Part shown: positions 19,037-28,873 of the stretch, piece by piece
How positions within the stretch are numbered: position 1 is the first letter of the stretch
Layout of the letters: each line of letters opens with the position of its first letter
Source: Macrococcoides equi
Lineage (GTDB): Bacteria > Bacillota > Bacilli > Staphylococcales > Staphylococcaceae
Strand: one strand, 5' to 3'
NCBI RefSeq assembly: GCF_047425865.1
Contig: NZ_CP179735.1
DNA length: 64,000 nt
Notes under the pieces: model-generated
Told to the model about the DNA's origin: nothing
Databases searched by the model: none
The model's input: only the letters and a program-made list of their open reading frames with translations
Translations under genes and position numbers: made by a program

Positions 19037-20002
19037 ATGATGAATAATGAATACAGAAATACGACTTTAAAGATTTTCTCTTTAAATGGTAATCTTCCTT
19101 TAGCAGAAGAAATCGCTAAAGAAGTTGGGATTCCATTAGGTAAATGTAGCGTAAAACGTTTTAGTGATGGAGAAGTACAAATTAATATCGAAGAAAGTAT
19201 TCGTGGATGTGACGTATTTATCGTTCAACCAACATCGAATCCTGTAAACGAACATTTAATGGAGCTATTAATTATGATTGATGCACTAAAACGTGCTTCA
19301 GCTGTGACGATTAACGTTGTAATGCCTTATTATGGTTATGCACGTCAAGATCGTAAAGCGCGTAGCCGTGAACCAATTACAGCAAAATTAGTAGCAGATA
19401 TGATTGAAAAAGCTGGTGCAGATCGTGTTATCGCATTAGATTTACACGCACCACAAATTCAAGGTTTCTTTGATTTACCAATTGATCACTTAATGGGTGT
19501 GCCTATTCTTTCAGATTACTTTGAAGCTAAAGAGGATATTGATAAAGATTCATTAGTTATCGTTTCTCCAGACCATGGTGGCGTAACACGTGCTCGTAAA
19601 ATGGCAGATCGTCTAAAAGCTCCGATTGCTATTATTGATAAACGCCGTCCGAAACCGAATGTATCTGAAGTAATGAACATCGTCGGAGATATAAATGGTA
19701 AGACTGCGATCATTATCGATGATATTATCGATACAGCAGGTACAATTACTTTAGCAGCACAAGCATTGATTGATAAAGGTGCCAAAGAAGTGTATGCATG
19801 CTGTACACATCCGGTATTATCAGGTCCGGCATATGAGAGAATCGAAAATTCAAGTATTAAAGAATTAGTAGTGACTAACTCTATTCTTTTACCAGAAGAA
19901 AATAAACCAGCGAAAATTAAACAATTATCAGTTGGTGAATTATTAGCACAAGCAATCGTACGTGTCTATGAACAAGAATCTGTAAGTATTTTATTTGATT
20001 AA
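19037..20002 (+). CDS. prs: Ribose-phosphate pyrophosphokinase
   Basis: Makes PRPP from ribose-5-phosphate and ATP, feeding purine, pyrimidine, His, Trp and NAD synthesis. PRPP is also the signal read by PurR encoded upstream. Signatures: FSDGEVQINIEESIRGCDVF, the catalytic/ATP segment RQDRKARSREPITAKL, the PRPP loop IIDDIIDTAGT and the C-terminal VYEQESVSILFD. Three ATG codons lie together (19034, 19037, 19040) behind GGGGG. ATG 19037 gives 321 residues, matching S. aureus, but 19034 is also possible. Confidence 0.96.
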   Translation: MMNNEYRNTTLKIFSLNGNLPLAEEIAKEVGIPLGKCSVKRFSDGEVQINIEESIRGCDVFIVQPTSNPVNEHLMELLIMIDALKRASAVTINVVMPYYGYARQDRKARSREPITAKLVADMIEKAGADRVIALDLHAPQIQGFFDLPIDHLMGVPILSDYFEAKEDIDKDSLVIVSPDHGGVTRARKMADRLKAPIAIIDKRRPKPNVSEVMNIVGDINGKTAIIIDDIIDTAGTITLAAQALIDKGAKEVYACCTHPVLSGPAYERIENSSIKELVVTNSILLPEENKPAKIKQLSVGELLAQAIVRVYEQESVSILFD

Positions 20003-20081
20003 TATTTAATTTAATTAAGCTAAACGCTATCTTGAGCTTTTAGCTTTTTTTAATTAATTATAAATAAATATAAAATTAATG

Positions 20082-20106
20082 GTTTGAATCAGAACAGCAT
20101 GGGTAT
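20082..20106 (+). promoter_or_regulatory. Sigma-B type promoter upstream of ctc
   Basis: GTTTGA (20082-20087), a 13-bp spacer and GGGTAT (20101-20106) match the general-stress sigma-B consensus (GTTT-N12-15-GGGTAT). No good sigma-A promoter is seen between prs and this gene. Transcription would start near 20113, giving a leader of about 107 nt. Confidence 0.8.
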
Positions 20107-20219
20107 ATATAAATTATGTGAAGAGCATTTAAGACAAATAAACACTTGCAAGCAGGTTATCACAACTGATGGGTAAGTGTAGGAGCGCAAAGTAGTGCGC
20201 ACAAAAGGAGTATTTAATT

Positions 20220-20894
20220 ATGACTAAATTAAAAGCAGTTATCAGAAAAGGTAAACAAACACGTTCAAGCTTAAACAAAGTACGTAACGAAGGAAAAATT
20301 CCAGCAGTAGTTTATGGTTACGGCGCAAAAAACACTTCAGTTAAAGTTGAAGAAGTAGATTTCATCAAAGTTATTCGTGAAGTAGGACGTAACGGTGTTA
20401 TTGAACTTGAAGTAGGTTCAAACACAGTAAAAGTTATGGTATCTGACTACCAAATCAACCCAATCAAAAATAAAATTACACATATCGACTTCTTAGCTAT
20501 CAATATGAAAGCTGAATTAACAGTTGACGTAGTAGTTAACTTAGTAGGAGAAGCAATTGGAGCTCAAGAAGGTGGCGTTGTACAACAACCATTATTCCAA
20601 TTATCAGTAACTGCAACACCTGATGATATTCCAGAAAATATCGAAATTGATGTTACAGAATTAAATATCGGTGACTCAATCACTGTTGGTGATTTAAGAA
20701 CAGATAAAGCTTATACTATCAACAATGAAGATGATGAAGCAATCGTTTCTGTAGTACCTCCAACAGTTGAAGAAGAGCCAGCTGAAGATGAAGAAGCTGA
20801 AGTTGAAGGTGAAGAAACTGAAGAAGCAGCTGCTGAAGGTGAAGAAGCTGAAGCAACTGAAGGCGAAGAAAAGTCTGAAGAAAAAGCTGAATAA
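20220..20894 (+). CDS. rplY: 50S ribosomal protein L25/general stress protein Ctc
   Basis: The long, Ctc/TL5-type L25 that binds 5S rRNA and is sigma-B controlled in Bacillus. The N-terminal L25 domain covers about residues 1-92 (RSSLNKVRNEGKIPAVVYGYG), and the TL5 C domain follows to about 180. The last ~40 residues are an acidic low-complexity tail of GEE/AEE-type repeats. It has 224 residues. AAAAGGAG precedes the ATG. The sigma-B promoter upstream agrees with stress induction. Confidence 0.95.
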   Translation: MTKLKAVIRKGKQTRSSLNKVRNEGKIPAVVYGYGAKNTSVKVEEVDFIKVIREVGRNGVIELEVGSNTVKVMVSDYQINPIKNKITHIDFLAINMKAELTVDVVVNLVGEAIGAQEGGVVQQPLFQLSVTATPDDIPENIEIDVTELNIGDSITVGDLRTDKAYTINNEDDEAIVSVVPPTVEEEPAEDEEAEVEGEETEEAAAEGEEAEATEGEEKSEEKAE

Positions 20895-20909
20895 TATTCA
20901 ATTCTTAAG

Positions 20910-20938
20910 GGGCATACATTTGTATGTCTCTTTTTTTA
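20910..20938 (+). terminator. Terminator after ctc
   Basis: GGGGCATAC and GTATGTCTC form a 9-bp stem with a G-T pair, around ATTT, followed by TTTTTTT. Confidence 0.88.
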
Positions 20939-20977
20939 TATTATAATAGTGATAATGAATATTCGGAGGAAATTGAC

Positions 20978-21547
20978 ATGAAGTGTATTGTTGGTTTAGG
21001 AAATATTGGAAAGAAGTATGAAGATACTCGACATAATGTAGGATTTATGGTCATAGATGCATTCTTAAAAAAACATAATATTGAATTAGACAAACAAAAA
21101 TTTAAAGGTAATTACACTATCGCTACGATAAAAGGTGAGAAAGTATTGCTTATTGAGCCGATGACTTATATGAATCTTTCAGGTGAAGCGGTGCGTCCCT
21201 TAATGGATTATTATAAAGTTGATATTGAAGATCTTGTCGTACTTTATGACGATTTAGATATGCCGCAAGGTCGCATTCGTATACGCCAAAAAGGATCAGC
21301 CGGTGGTCAGAATGGTATGCGCTCAATTATTCAACATTTAGGGACGCAGGAATTTAAACGTATAAGATTAGGTATTGGGCGTCCTGAAGGGCGTAAACCT
21401 GTCGTAGACTATGTATTGCAGAAATTTAGTTCTGATGAAATGATAACGATGCAAAAGGTAATTGATCATACCATTGAAGCACTTGAAACTTTTATTGGTG
21501 GAGAGAAGTTTGAAAATGTTATGAATCAATATAACGGTGATGTATGA
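20978..21547 (+). CDS. pth: Peptidyl-tRNA hydrolase
   Basis: Releases tRNA from prematurely dropped peptidyl-tRNA. The N terminus MKCIVGLGNIGKKYEDTRHNVGF contains the catalytic His19 and Asn9. DDLDMPQG and GSAGGQNGMRSI complete the active site. It has 189 residues. I chose ATG 20978 (GGAGG 9 nt upstream); the frame from 20924 starts within the ctc terminator region. The stop overlaps the mfd start (ATGA). Confidence 0.96.
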   Translation: MKCIVGLGNIGKKYEDTRHNVGFMVIDAFLKKHNIELDKQKFKGNYTIATIKGEKVLLIEPMTYMNLSGEAVRPLMDYYKVDIEDLVVLYDDLDMPQGRIRIRQKGSAGGQNGMRSIIQHLGTQEFKRIRLGIGRPEGRKPVVDYVLQKFSSDEMITMQKVIDHTIEALETFIGGEKFENVMNQYNGDV

Positions 21548-24500
21548 GACAAATTATAGATAAGATATTTAATGATGATGAGCGATTTGTAGAATTTAAC
21601 AGTAGCTTAGGTAAAGATAATATATTGGTTACCGGACTGAATCAAAGTGCTAAATCGGTGATTATGGCTGAAAGTTATTTAAAACATAAAAAGCAAATGA
21701 TCGTTATTACAAGCAATTTATTTCAGGCTGAAAAATTAGAAAATGATCTGGCGCAATTAATTGATGAAGATGAATTATTTAAGTTTCCAGTTCAAGACAT
21801 TATGATTGAGGAATTCTCAACCAAGAGTCCTGATCTGATGCGCGAGCGTATACGTACATTAACCCATTTGGCAACAGGCCAACATGGGCTATTTCTAGTA
21901 CCGATTAATGGATTGCAAAAACTACTGAGCAAAAAAGAGTTATTTACGGGGTACCATAGAGTGATTTCACTCGGTGAAGATATTGATTTAATGGCGCTAC
22001 AACAAGATTTAATCGATATGGGTTATCAAAAAAGTGAACGTGTCACAACGCTAGGAGAATTCTCTGTACGCGGCGGTTTAATAGACATCTATCCTATGAT
22101 TGGAGAACCTGTACGTATTGAACTATTCGATACAGAAGTGGATGCAATTCGCTATTTTGATGCTGATAGTCAGCGTTCCTTAAATAATATCGATTCAGTC
22201 GAGATTTCTACCGCGAGTGAGTTTATTTTTTCTAATGATGATATCAAATTGTTAGAGTCTAATTTGGCAGAAGCTTTTGAGGCGACGCGTCAAAAAATTG
22301 CAACGAATGTTCGCGATGATTTGCGCGATACATACCAGACATTTAAGATAAATATGGGGGAATTACTCAACCACAATATACTGCGTAGAGTAGTGAAATT
22401 TGCTTATAAAGAAGAGACGACAATAATTGATTACTTTAGTAAAGATGCCATTATCATTATCGATGAGTTGAATCGAGTAAATGAAGCGCTTGAATCAAGT
22501 ATCAGAGAATCAAGTGAATTTCAGGAGTCACTCATTGAATCAGGCCGTGGCTTTATTGGTCAATCATTTATAAAAGAAGATAGTTTAGAGCAATTAATGA
22601 ATCAATATAGTATTGCTTATTTCACATTGTTTACAGCAAGTATGCCTGTAAAGATCAAGAATATATTTAAGTTTTCCTGCAAGCCACTCCAGCAATTTTA
22701 CGGTCAATATGATTTGATGTTTTCAGAATTTGATCGCTTCAGAAAGAATGAGTTCAATGTTATTGTGCTGGCCAGTAATAGTACTCGGAAATCCAAGATT
22801 AAATCAATGCTTACAGATATGAACCTGCCGGTTACATTTGAAGTGAACGAGAGTAAGGGTGGCATTAATACCATCGTTGAAGGCGATTTATCAGAAGGCT
22901 TTGAATTACCTTTTATGAAGCTTGTTATTGTAACAGAGCGTGAATTATTTAAATTACGCAAGGAAAAACCGAAACGTACTAAGAAGTTATCCAATGCAGA
23001 AAAGATAAAATCTTATCAGGAATTAAACGTTGGAGATTATATCGTTCATGTACACCATGGCGTAGGGCGATATATGGGTGTAGAAACTTTACTGGTCAAC
23101 AAGATGCACAAGGATTATATTAAGATTCAGTACAAAGGTACGGATCAGCTGTTTGTGCCCGTGGATCAGATGAACTATGTACAGAAATTTGTCGGTTCAG
23201 AGGATAAGGAGCCGAAACTGAATAAACTTGGTGGAACTGAATGGAAGAAGACGAAAGCTCGTGTCCAGCAAAGTGTTGAAGATATCGCTGAAGAATTGCT
23301 TAAGCTATATCAGGAACGTGAACGTGTAGAAGGTCATCAGTTCGGACCGGATACTGAAGCTCAGGAAACTTTTGAAATGGACTTTCCATATGAACCAACA
23401 GTAGATCAAGTTCAAAGTTTAAATGAAATAAAACAGGATATGGAAAAGCGCAAACCAATGGATCGCTTGTTATGTGGTGATGTAGGTTACGGTAAAACAG
23501 AAGTAGCGGTAAGAGCTGCATTTAAAGCCGTGATGGATGGTAAGCAGGTAGCCTTTTTAGTGCCGACAACGATACTTGCTCAGCAACATTATGAAACGTT
23601 TATTGAACGTATGCAGGATTATCCTGTTGAGATTCAGATGATGAGTCGTTTTCGTTCAAAGAAACAAGTAGATGAAACAAAAAAAGGATTGAAGTCGGGC
23701 TTTGTAGACATTGTCATAGGGACTCATAAATTGCTCAGTAAGGATGTTATCTATAAAGATCTTGGTTTGCTTATTGTGGACGAAGAACAACGTTTTGGGG
23801 TAACACATAAAGAAAAAATTAAAGCGCTTAAGACGAATGTTGATGTATTAACACTTACAGCGACACCGATTCCGAGGACATTACATATGAGTTTATTAGG
23901 TGTACGTGATTTATCGGTTATTGAAACACCACCAGAAAATAGATTTCCGGTTCAAACGTATGTATTAGAATATCAGCACAATTTCATTAAAGAGGCCATG
24001 GAGAGAGAATTATCACGTAATGGTCAAGTGTTCTATTTATATAATCGTGTTGCGAGCATCTATCAGAAAGCAGAGCAATTAGAGATGATGATGCCGGATG
24101 CCCGTATAGCTGTAGCGCACGGACAATTATCAGAGCGAGAGCTTGAGGAGACGATGCTCGGATTTATAAATGGAGAATATGATATCTTAGTAACCACTAC
24201 GATTATTGAAACGGGTGTTGATGTGCCTAATGCGAATACATTGATAATAGAAGATGCAGATCGTTTCGGACTGAGTCAGCTATATCAATTACGTGGTCGT
24301 GTAGGTCGTAGTAATCGTATTAGCTATGCTTATTTTCTGCATGCACCTAATAAAGTGCTTACTGAAGTGGCAGAACAACGTTTGCAAGCTATCAAAGAAT
24401 TCACGGAACTAGGTTCTGGATTTAAGATTGCGATGCGTGATTTAAATATTCGCGGGGCTGGTAATTTACTTGGCCGTCAGCAACACGGTTTCATAGATTC

Positions 24501-25041
24501 AGTGGGATATGATTTGTATTCTGAGATGCTGCAACAAGCAGTGAATGAAAAGCGTGGCATAAAACAAGTTGAAGAGGTCCCTCAATTAGAAATTGAAGTG
24601 GAAGTGGATGCATACATTCCTGCAGATTACATTCGCGAAGAACAAGCGAAAATCGAATTTTATAAAAAATTACGTAGTGTTACAACAGAAACAGAACTAA
24701 TCGATATTCAAGATGAAATGACAGACAGATACGGTGAATATCCGGAGGCTGTCGATCACTTAATGAAAATCGTTGAAATTCGAGTAAATGCATTAGCGTT
24801 TGGCATAGAACATGTAAAAGATACTGGTAAGACAATCGTCTTAACGTCTAGTGTTGCAACAACTCAAAACATCGATGGAGAACGTTTATTTAAAGCTACT
24901 GAAGATTTTGGTCGCGACTTAAAGATCGAATTTAAAGATAATAAAATGACATTTACGCTGAAGAAAAATGGGAACTGGTTAGTATCCCTCGTACAATTAT
25001 CGCGTCAAATTCAAGAAGGAATAGTGATTGATGGAGAATAA
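21544..25041 (+). CDS. mfd: Transcription-repair coupling factor Mfd
   Basis: An ATP-driven translocase that removes stalled RNA polymerase and recruits UvrA for repair. Domains in order: an N-terminal UvrB-like region (LGEFSVRGGLIDIYP near residue 170), the RNA-polymerase-interacting domain (YIVHVHHGVGRYMG, ~500), superfamily 2 helicase motors with GDVGYGKTEVA (645-655) and DEEQ (746-749), LRGRVGRS, the translocation motif region RQQHGFIDSVG, and a C-terminal autoinhibitory domain. At 1165 residues it is full length. It overlaps pth by 4 nt and the flippase gene by 11 nt. Confidence 0.98.
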   Translation: MRQIIDKIFNDDERFVEFNSSLGKDNILVTGLNQSAKSVIMAESYLKHKKQMIVITSNLFQAEKLENDLAQLIDEDELFKFPVQDIMIEEFSTKSPDLMRERIRTLTHLATGQHGLFLVPINGLQKLLSKKELFTGYHRVISLGEDIDLMALQQDLIDMGYQKSERVTTLGEFSVRGGLIDIYPMIGEPVRIELFDTEVDAIRYFDADSQRSLNNIDSVEISTASEFIFSNDDIKLLESNLAEAFEATRQKIATNVRDDLRDTYQTFKINMGELLNHNILRRVVKFAYKEETTIIDYFSKDAIIIIDELNRVNEALESSIRESSEFQESLIESGRGFIGQSFIKEDSLEQLMNQYSIAYFTLFTASMPVKIKNIFKFSCKPLQQFYGQYDLMFSEFDRFRKNEFNVIVLASNSTRKSKIKSMLTDMNLPVTFEVNESKGGINTIVEGDLSEGFELPFMKLVIVTERELFKLRKEKPKRTKKLSNAEKIKSYQELNVGDYIVHVHHGVGRYMGVETLLVNKMHKDYIKIQYKGTDQLFVPVDQMNYVQKFVGSEDKEPKLNKLGGTEWKKTKARVQQSVEDIAEELLKLYQERERVEGHQFGPDTEAQETFEMDFPYEPTVDQVQSLNEIKQDMEKRKPMDRLLCGDVGYGKTEVAVRAAFKAVMDGKQVAFLVPTTILAQQHYETFIERMQDYPVEIQMMSRFRSKKQVDETKKGLKSGFVDIVIGTHKLLSKDVIYKDLGLLIVDEEQRFGVTHKEKIKALKTNVDVLTLTATPIPRTLHMSLLGVRDLSVIETPPENRFPVQTYVLEYQHNFIKEAMERELSRNGQVFYLYNRVASIYQKAEQLEMMMPDARIAVAHGQLSERELEETMLGFINGEYDILVTTTIIETGVDVPNANTLIIEDADRFGLSQLYQLRGRVGRSNRISYAYFLHAPNKVLTEVAEQRLQAIKEFTELGSGFKIAMRDLNIRGAGNLLGRQQHGFIDSVGYDLYSEMLQQAVNEKRGIKQVEEVPQLEIEVEVDAYIPADYIREEQAKIEFYKKLRSVTTETELIDIQDEMTDRYGEYPEAVDHLMKIVEIRVNALAFGIEHVKDTGKTIVLTSSVATTQNIDGERLFKATEDFGRDLKIEFKDNKMTFTLKKNGNWLVSLVQLSRQIQEGIVIDGE

Positions 25042-26536
25042 AAGTCCGGCATTTAATAGTGTGATCGTATTAACGATAACGATGCTCGTGGTAAAAATAT
25101 TAAGTGCAATCTACAGAGTACCTTATCAAAATGTCCTGGGTGATACAGGTTTATACGCATATCAGCAAGTTTACCCGATTATTGCGATTGTCTCGGTATT
25201 ATCACTGAATGCCATCCCTTCTGTGATTAGCCAGGCCTATTATCAACAAGCATTTTTAAAGCAATTATATCAGCGCATTACACTTTTAAGTTTGTGTATT
25301 TTAGTGCTGCTTATGATATTTAGTGAGCAGCTTGCAAGTTTAATGGGTGACGCCATGTTAAGTGAAATGATACGTATATCCAGCCTAGTGCTGATTCCAT
25401 TTCCGACAGTGGCGATGATAAGAGGAAAATTGCAGTTGAATCACGAAATGAAACAAATAGCATATTCCCAAGTGATTGATCAGGTGCTCCGAGTGGGTAC
25501 GATACTGATTGCTATTATATTGTTTGTTTGGCTCGACTTAAATGTTTATCAAAGTGGAGCGATTAGTATTTTAGGTTCATTCATAGGACTTTCTGGTGCT
25601 TGTGGTTACCTAGTTTTAAGCCATAAGAAAAAACAAGTTCATTACCCGGGAAATAACGAAGGCAATTATCGTAATTTTATCATGCTGATTATTTTCTATA
25701 GTCTCAGCTATTTAATAATGATTTTATGGCAACTTGTAGATAGCTTTACAGTCATTAATCAATTAAAAAGTTTGATGTCTTTAGCAGATGCACGTGAGCA
25801 AAAAGGGATATATGATCGAGGAGCTTCACTTATTCAAATGGGGTTAATCGTAACAACTTCATTTTCTTTAGTATTGATACCACTACTTTCAGAGTGTATT
25901 CAAAAAAATGAGAGCATCAAGATGAATAGCTATGCTAATAGTGCTTTGAAAATAACGGTTGTATTTAGTAGTGCTGCAGCGATAGGTTTAATGAACTTGA
26001 TTAAACCTTTTAATATGTTTTTATTTAAATCCGTTGAAGGATTTGACGCACTCTTTATTTACATGCTGGCCATTATTTTCGTGTCACTTATTATCATGTA
26101 TACAGCGATGCTTCAAATTTTTGAAGATTATAAGATTCAACTTTTAGGGATAGGTCTAGGTATTTTAGTGAAGATAATATTAAATTTACTGCTGGTTTCT
26201 AATTGGGGGATTAAAGGGGCTTCGATTGCTTCGCTAATTGGACTATTAGCCTATACAGCAGTATTACATATAGGTATCGTCCGTAGATATGAAATTGCAT
26301 TCCGCTCATTTTTATTGAAATGGATAACAACACTTGGCGTGATGAGTCTATTGATTCAATGTGTGTTGCTCATAGGATTTACTACGCGTACAGGAGCGTT
26401 ATGTCTATCGCTTTTAGGAGTGACAGTAGGAGTGTGTGTGGTCATTTGTGCTATGATTAAGTGGAAAATAATAACGCCTGATGAATGGGGTCATTTACCA
26501 TTTGGTGGAGTCATGAATAAATTGATGAAAGAGTGA
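25031..26536 (+). CDS. Polysaccharide/lipid flippase of the MOP superfamily (SpoVB/YabM-like)
   Basis: An integral membrane protein of 501 residues with about 12-14 hydrophobic segments spread over its length. The N-terminal ILSAIYRVPYQNVLGDTGLYAYQQVYPI is typical of the SpoVB/MurJ-related group that moves lipid-linked sugars across the membrane. The exact substrate is unknown; wall-precursor transport is possible, given its long-standing place between mfd and yabN in Bacillales. ATG 25031 lies 11 bases inside the end of mfd. An in-frame TTG at 25028 is an alternative. Confidence 0.88.
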   Translation: MENKSPAFNSVIVLTITMLVVKILSAIYRVPYQNVLGDTGLYAYQQVYPIIAIVSVLSLNAIPSVISQAYYQQAFLKQLYQRITLLSLCILVLLMIFSEQLASLMGDAMLSEMIRISSLVLIPFPTVAMIRGKLQLNHEMKQIAYSQVIDQVLRVGTILIAIILFVWLDLNVYQSGAISILGSFIGLSGACGYLVLSHKKKQVHYPGNNEGNYRNFIMLIIFYSLSYLIMILWQLVDSFTVINQLKSLMSLADAREQKGIYDRGASLIQMGLIVTTSFSLVLIPLLSECIQKNESIKMNSYANSALKITVVFSSAAAIGLMNLIKPFNMFLFKSVEGFDALFIYMLAIIFVSLIIMYTAMLQIFEDYKIQLLGIGLGILVKIILNLLLVSNWGIKGASIASLIGLLAYTAVLHIGIVRRYEIAFRSFLLKWITTLGVMSLLIQCVLLIGFTTRTGALCLSLLGVTVGVCVVICAMIKWKIITPDEWGHLPFGGVMNKLMKE

Positions 26537-26540
26537 TTGG

Positions 26541-27698
26541 ATGAATAAAATAACAATAGTGGGTTTGGGGAATTATGGTTTAGATGAATTACCTTTTGGG
26601 ATATATCGATTCCTGAATAAAGCGGAAAAAGTATATGTAAGAACTTTAAGTCATCCGGTAGTTGAAGATTTAGAGGATATTCAGTGGATAAGCTTTGATG
26701 AAGTATATGAAGCGCATGATAGCTTCAGCAACGTGTATGAAGAGATTGTGAGGCGCTTAAAGAAGCTCTCACTCACTGAAGATGTCATTTATGCAGTGCC
26801 AGGTCATCCAATGGTAGCTGAGTCAACAACTGAACTTTTGCTTGCTGATGATGAGCTGAACGTTGAAGTTTTAGGTGGAAAAAGTTTTATCGATGACTTG
26901 TTTCAAGCGGTTAAAGTGGATCCGAATAATGGATTTCAGTTACTTGATGGTACAGTGTTAAATACGCTGTCTATCAATCCAACGAATGCTTTAATTATTA
27001 CACAAGTGTATGATCAATTGATTGCAAGCGATATTAAAGTTTCATTACTTGAAATCTATCCACCTGAACATCAGGTAGCGATAGTAGCAGGTGCACGTGG
27101 TGATAATGCTGAAGTGATTTGGCGACCATTATATGAAATGGATCATGATTTTGCGTTATCCAACTTAACATCATTATTTGTGCCTGCTCTTCTTGGTGAA
27201 GCGCTATCTGGTGAGTTCAATTATTTAGTCGAAGTGATGGATACATTAGTTGGTGAAAATGGTTGCCCATGGGATAAGGAGCAGACACATGAAAGTCTGA
27301 AACGTTATCTTATTGAAGAAGCGTATGAATTAATGGAAGCTATTGACGTTCTTGATATCGATAATATGATTGAGGAACTTGGTGATATTTTACTGCAAGT
27401 TGTATTCCATGCAAGTATTGCAAAGAAAGATTATATGTTTGATGCACGTGAAGTCGTTAAAAATATTACAGACAAAATGATTCGTCGTCACCCGCATGTA
27501 TTTGGCGATGCGTCAATTTCAAGTATTGAAGAATTAGAGACTGTTTGGGCAGATGCCAAAACTAAAGAAGGTAAGATTGAAAGAGCAGTAAAACAGGAGA
27601 AAATCTTTGCAGATATCTTTATGAAGTTATATGATTTGGTTAATCATCATCAGATGACTACAGAGGATGCTCTGAAAAAAATAGTAGGTGAATTATAA
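26541..27698 (+). CDS. YabN-type fusion: tetrapyrrole-methylase-like domain plus MazG NTP pyrophosphohydrolase
   Basis: A two-domain protein of 385 residues. Residues 1-~220 have the SAM-dependent tetrapyrrole (corrin/porphyrin) methylase fold (ITIVGLGNYG, VPGHPMVAEST). From about residue 224 comes a MazG all-alpha NTPase with GCPWDKEQTHESLKRYL (from G241) and EEAYELMEAI, whose Glu/Asp residues bind magnesium. MazG hydrolyses non-canonical NTPs; the methylase substrate is unknown. It starts 4 nt after the flippase and its stop overlaps the next start. Confidence 0.92.
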   Translation: MNKITIVGLGNYGLDELPFGIYRFLNKAEKVYVRTLSHPVVEDLEDIQWISFDEVYEAHDSFSNVYEEIVRRLKKLSLTEDVIYAVPGHPMVAESTTELLLADDELNVEVLGGKSFIDDLFQAVKVDPNNGFQLLDGTVLNTLSINPTNALIITQVYDQLIASDIKVSLLEIYPPEHQVAIVAGARGDNAEVIWRPLYEMDHDFALSNLTSLFVPALLGEALSGEFNYLVEVMDTLVGENGCPWDKEQTHESLKRYLIEEAYELMEAIDVLDIDNMIEELGDILLQVVFHASIAKKDYMFDAREVVKNITDKMIRRHPHVFGDASISSIEELETVWADAKTKEGKIERAVKQEKIFADIFMKLYDLVNHHQMTTEDALKKIVGEL

Positions 27699-27967
27699 TG
27701 AGACTCGATAAATATTTAAAAGTATCACGTTTAATTAAACGTCGTACATTAGCAAAAGAAGTAAGTGATCAAGGTAGGGTAAAAATCAATGGGAACGTTG
27801 CGAAAGCATCCAGTACTGTAGCGATTGAAGATGAATTAGAAATTCGTTTAGGTCAACGAATTATTACTGTTGTTGTTACTGATTTGAAAGAACATGCGAC
27901 GAAAGACAATGCGAAAGGTATGTTCGAAGTCAAGAAAGAAGAAAAGATTGAACAACCTTTTGAATAG
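27698..27967 (+). CDS. rqcP: S4-domain ribosome quality-control factor RqcP (YabO)
   Basis: RqcP works with RqcH on obstructed 50S subunits to allow C-terminal alanine tailing of stalled peptides. It is an 89-residue single S4 RNA-binding domain: MRLDKYLKVSRLIKRRTLAKEVSDQGRVKING. A short charged C-terminal extension follows. The assignment to RqcP rather than another small S4 protein rests on length and its place between yabN and divIC, as in Bacillus. Confidence 0.92.
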   Translation: MRLDKYLKVSRLIKRRTLAKEVSDQGRVKINGNVAKASSTVAIEDELEIRLGQRIITVVVTDLKEHATKDNAKGMFEVKKEEKIEQPFE

Positions 27968-27978
27968 AGGGGTTAGCT

Positions 27979-28362
27979 ATGGCGAAAAAAGTACGTACAA
28001 TTAATACGGAATATACAAGAGAACAACAAAAACAGCATCGTGTAAAAATAAAGAGTAATCGAATTGTGAGAAAGCGAATGATGGTATTTGGCGGTATCTT
28101 ACTTGCAATTTTATTATCTTTAACGATGCTTCTACTGTTTCAAATGCATACAAATAAAGAGTTACAGCAGGAGCAGGCTAAGCAAACAGCAGAATTAGAG
28201 AAACTTAAAGATAAAGAAATTGCACTTAAAGAACGTCTGAAACAACTCAATAGTAAAGAATACATTGAAAAAATCGCAAGAAGTGAGTATTTCCTGAGTA
28301 ACGATGGGGAAGTAATATTTAAAATTCCTGAAGAAGACAAGAAGAAAGACGGTAAGGAATAA
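27979..28362 (+). CDS. divIC: Cell division protein DivIC (FtsB-like)
   Basis: A single-pass division protein that forms a complex with FtsL and DivIB at the septum. A basic cytoplasmic N terminus of ~33 residues is followed by one membrane helix (about 34-55, MVFGGILLAILLSLTMLLLF) and a coiled coil (about 58-95). The C-terminal part contains SKEYIEKIARSEYFLSNDGEVIFKIPE, typical of septum-formation initiators. It has 127 residues. Confidence 0.95.
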   Translation: MAKKVRTINTEYTREQQKQHRVKIKSNRIVRKRMMVFGGILLAILLSLTMLLLFQMHTNKELQQEQAKQTAELEKLKDKEIALKERLKQLNSKEYIEKIARSEYFLSNDGEVIFKIPEEDKKKDGKE

Positions 28363-28394
28363 GTCAGAGTTCACAGATAATTTGATTTATCAAG

Positions 28395-28423
28395 TTGTAA
28401 AATGAGGAAATCAAGCATATAAT
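28395..28423 (+). promoter_or_regulatory. Promoter for the S1-domain gene
   Basis: TTGTAA (28395-28400), 17-bp spacer, TATAAT (28418-28423). Confidence 0.75.
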
Positions 28424-28465
28424 GATATATTATGAAGAATTATTTCAGGAGGATTTATTACACTT

Positions 28466-28852
28466 ATGGCAATTGAAGTTGGAAGCAAGTTAAAAGGTAA
28501 AGTTACAGGCATTAAAAATTTTGGTGCATTCGTTGAATTACCTGAAGGAAAAAGTGGATTAGTTCATATCAGTGAAGTAGCAGACAGTTATGTTGAAAAC
28601 ATTGCAGAACATTTAAAAGTTGGCGACGAAGTAGAGGTTAAAGTATTAACAATCGGAGACGACGGTAAAATTAGCCTTTCAATTAAGAAAGCGAAAGAAC
28701 GTCCAAGAAAACCAGCGGCACCAAAAGTTGAGAAAAAGCCTGAAGACTTTGAAAAGAAACTATCAAATTTCTTAAAAGACAGTGAAGATCGACTAACTTC
28801 AATTAAACGTCAAACAGAATCGCGTCGTGGCGGCAGAGGATCTAAGCGTTAA
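28466..28852 (+). CDS. S1 RNA-binding domain protein (YabR-like)
   Basis: The N-terminal ~72 residues are one S1 domain (GSKLKGKVTGIKNFGAFVELPEGKSGLVHISEVADSYV). A basic linker and tail follow (KERPRKPAAPK, ending in SRRGGRGSKR). It resembles general stress protein 13/YabR, which associates with ribosomes; the exact role is unknown. It has 128 residues. It has its own promoter, and a terminator separates it from tilS. Confidence 0.88.
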   Translation: MAIEVGSKLKGKVTGIKNFGAFVELPEGKSGLVHISEVADSYVENIAEHLKVGDEVEVKVLTIGDDGKISLSIKKAKERPRKPAAPKVEKKPEDFEKKLSNFLKDSEDRLTSIKRQTESRRGGRGSKR

Positions 28853-28873
28853 TACGCGTTTGTTATTTACATC

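Noticed and set aside
20719..20901. Minus-strand frame rich in Leu and Gln opposite the end of ctc
   Set aside because: It is the complement of the GAA-rich acidic tail; composition alone keeps it open.
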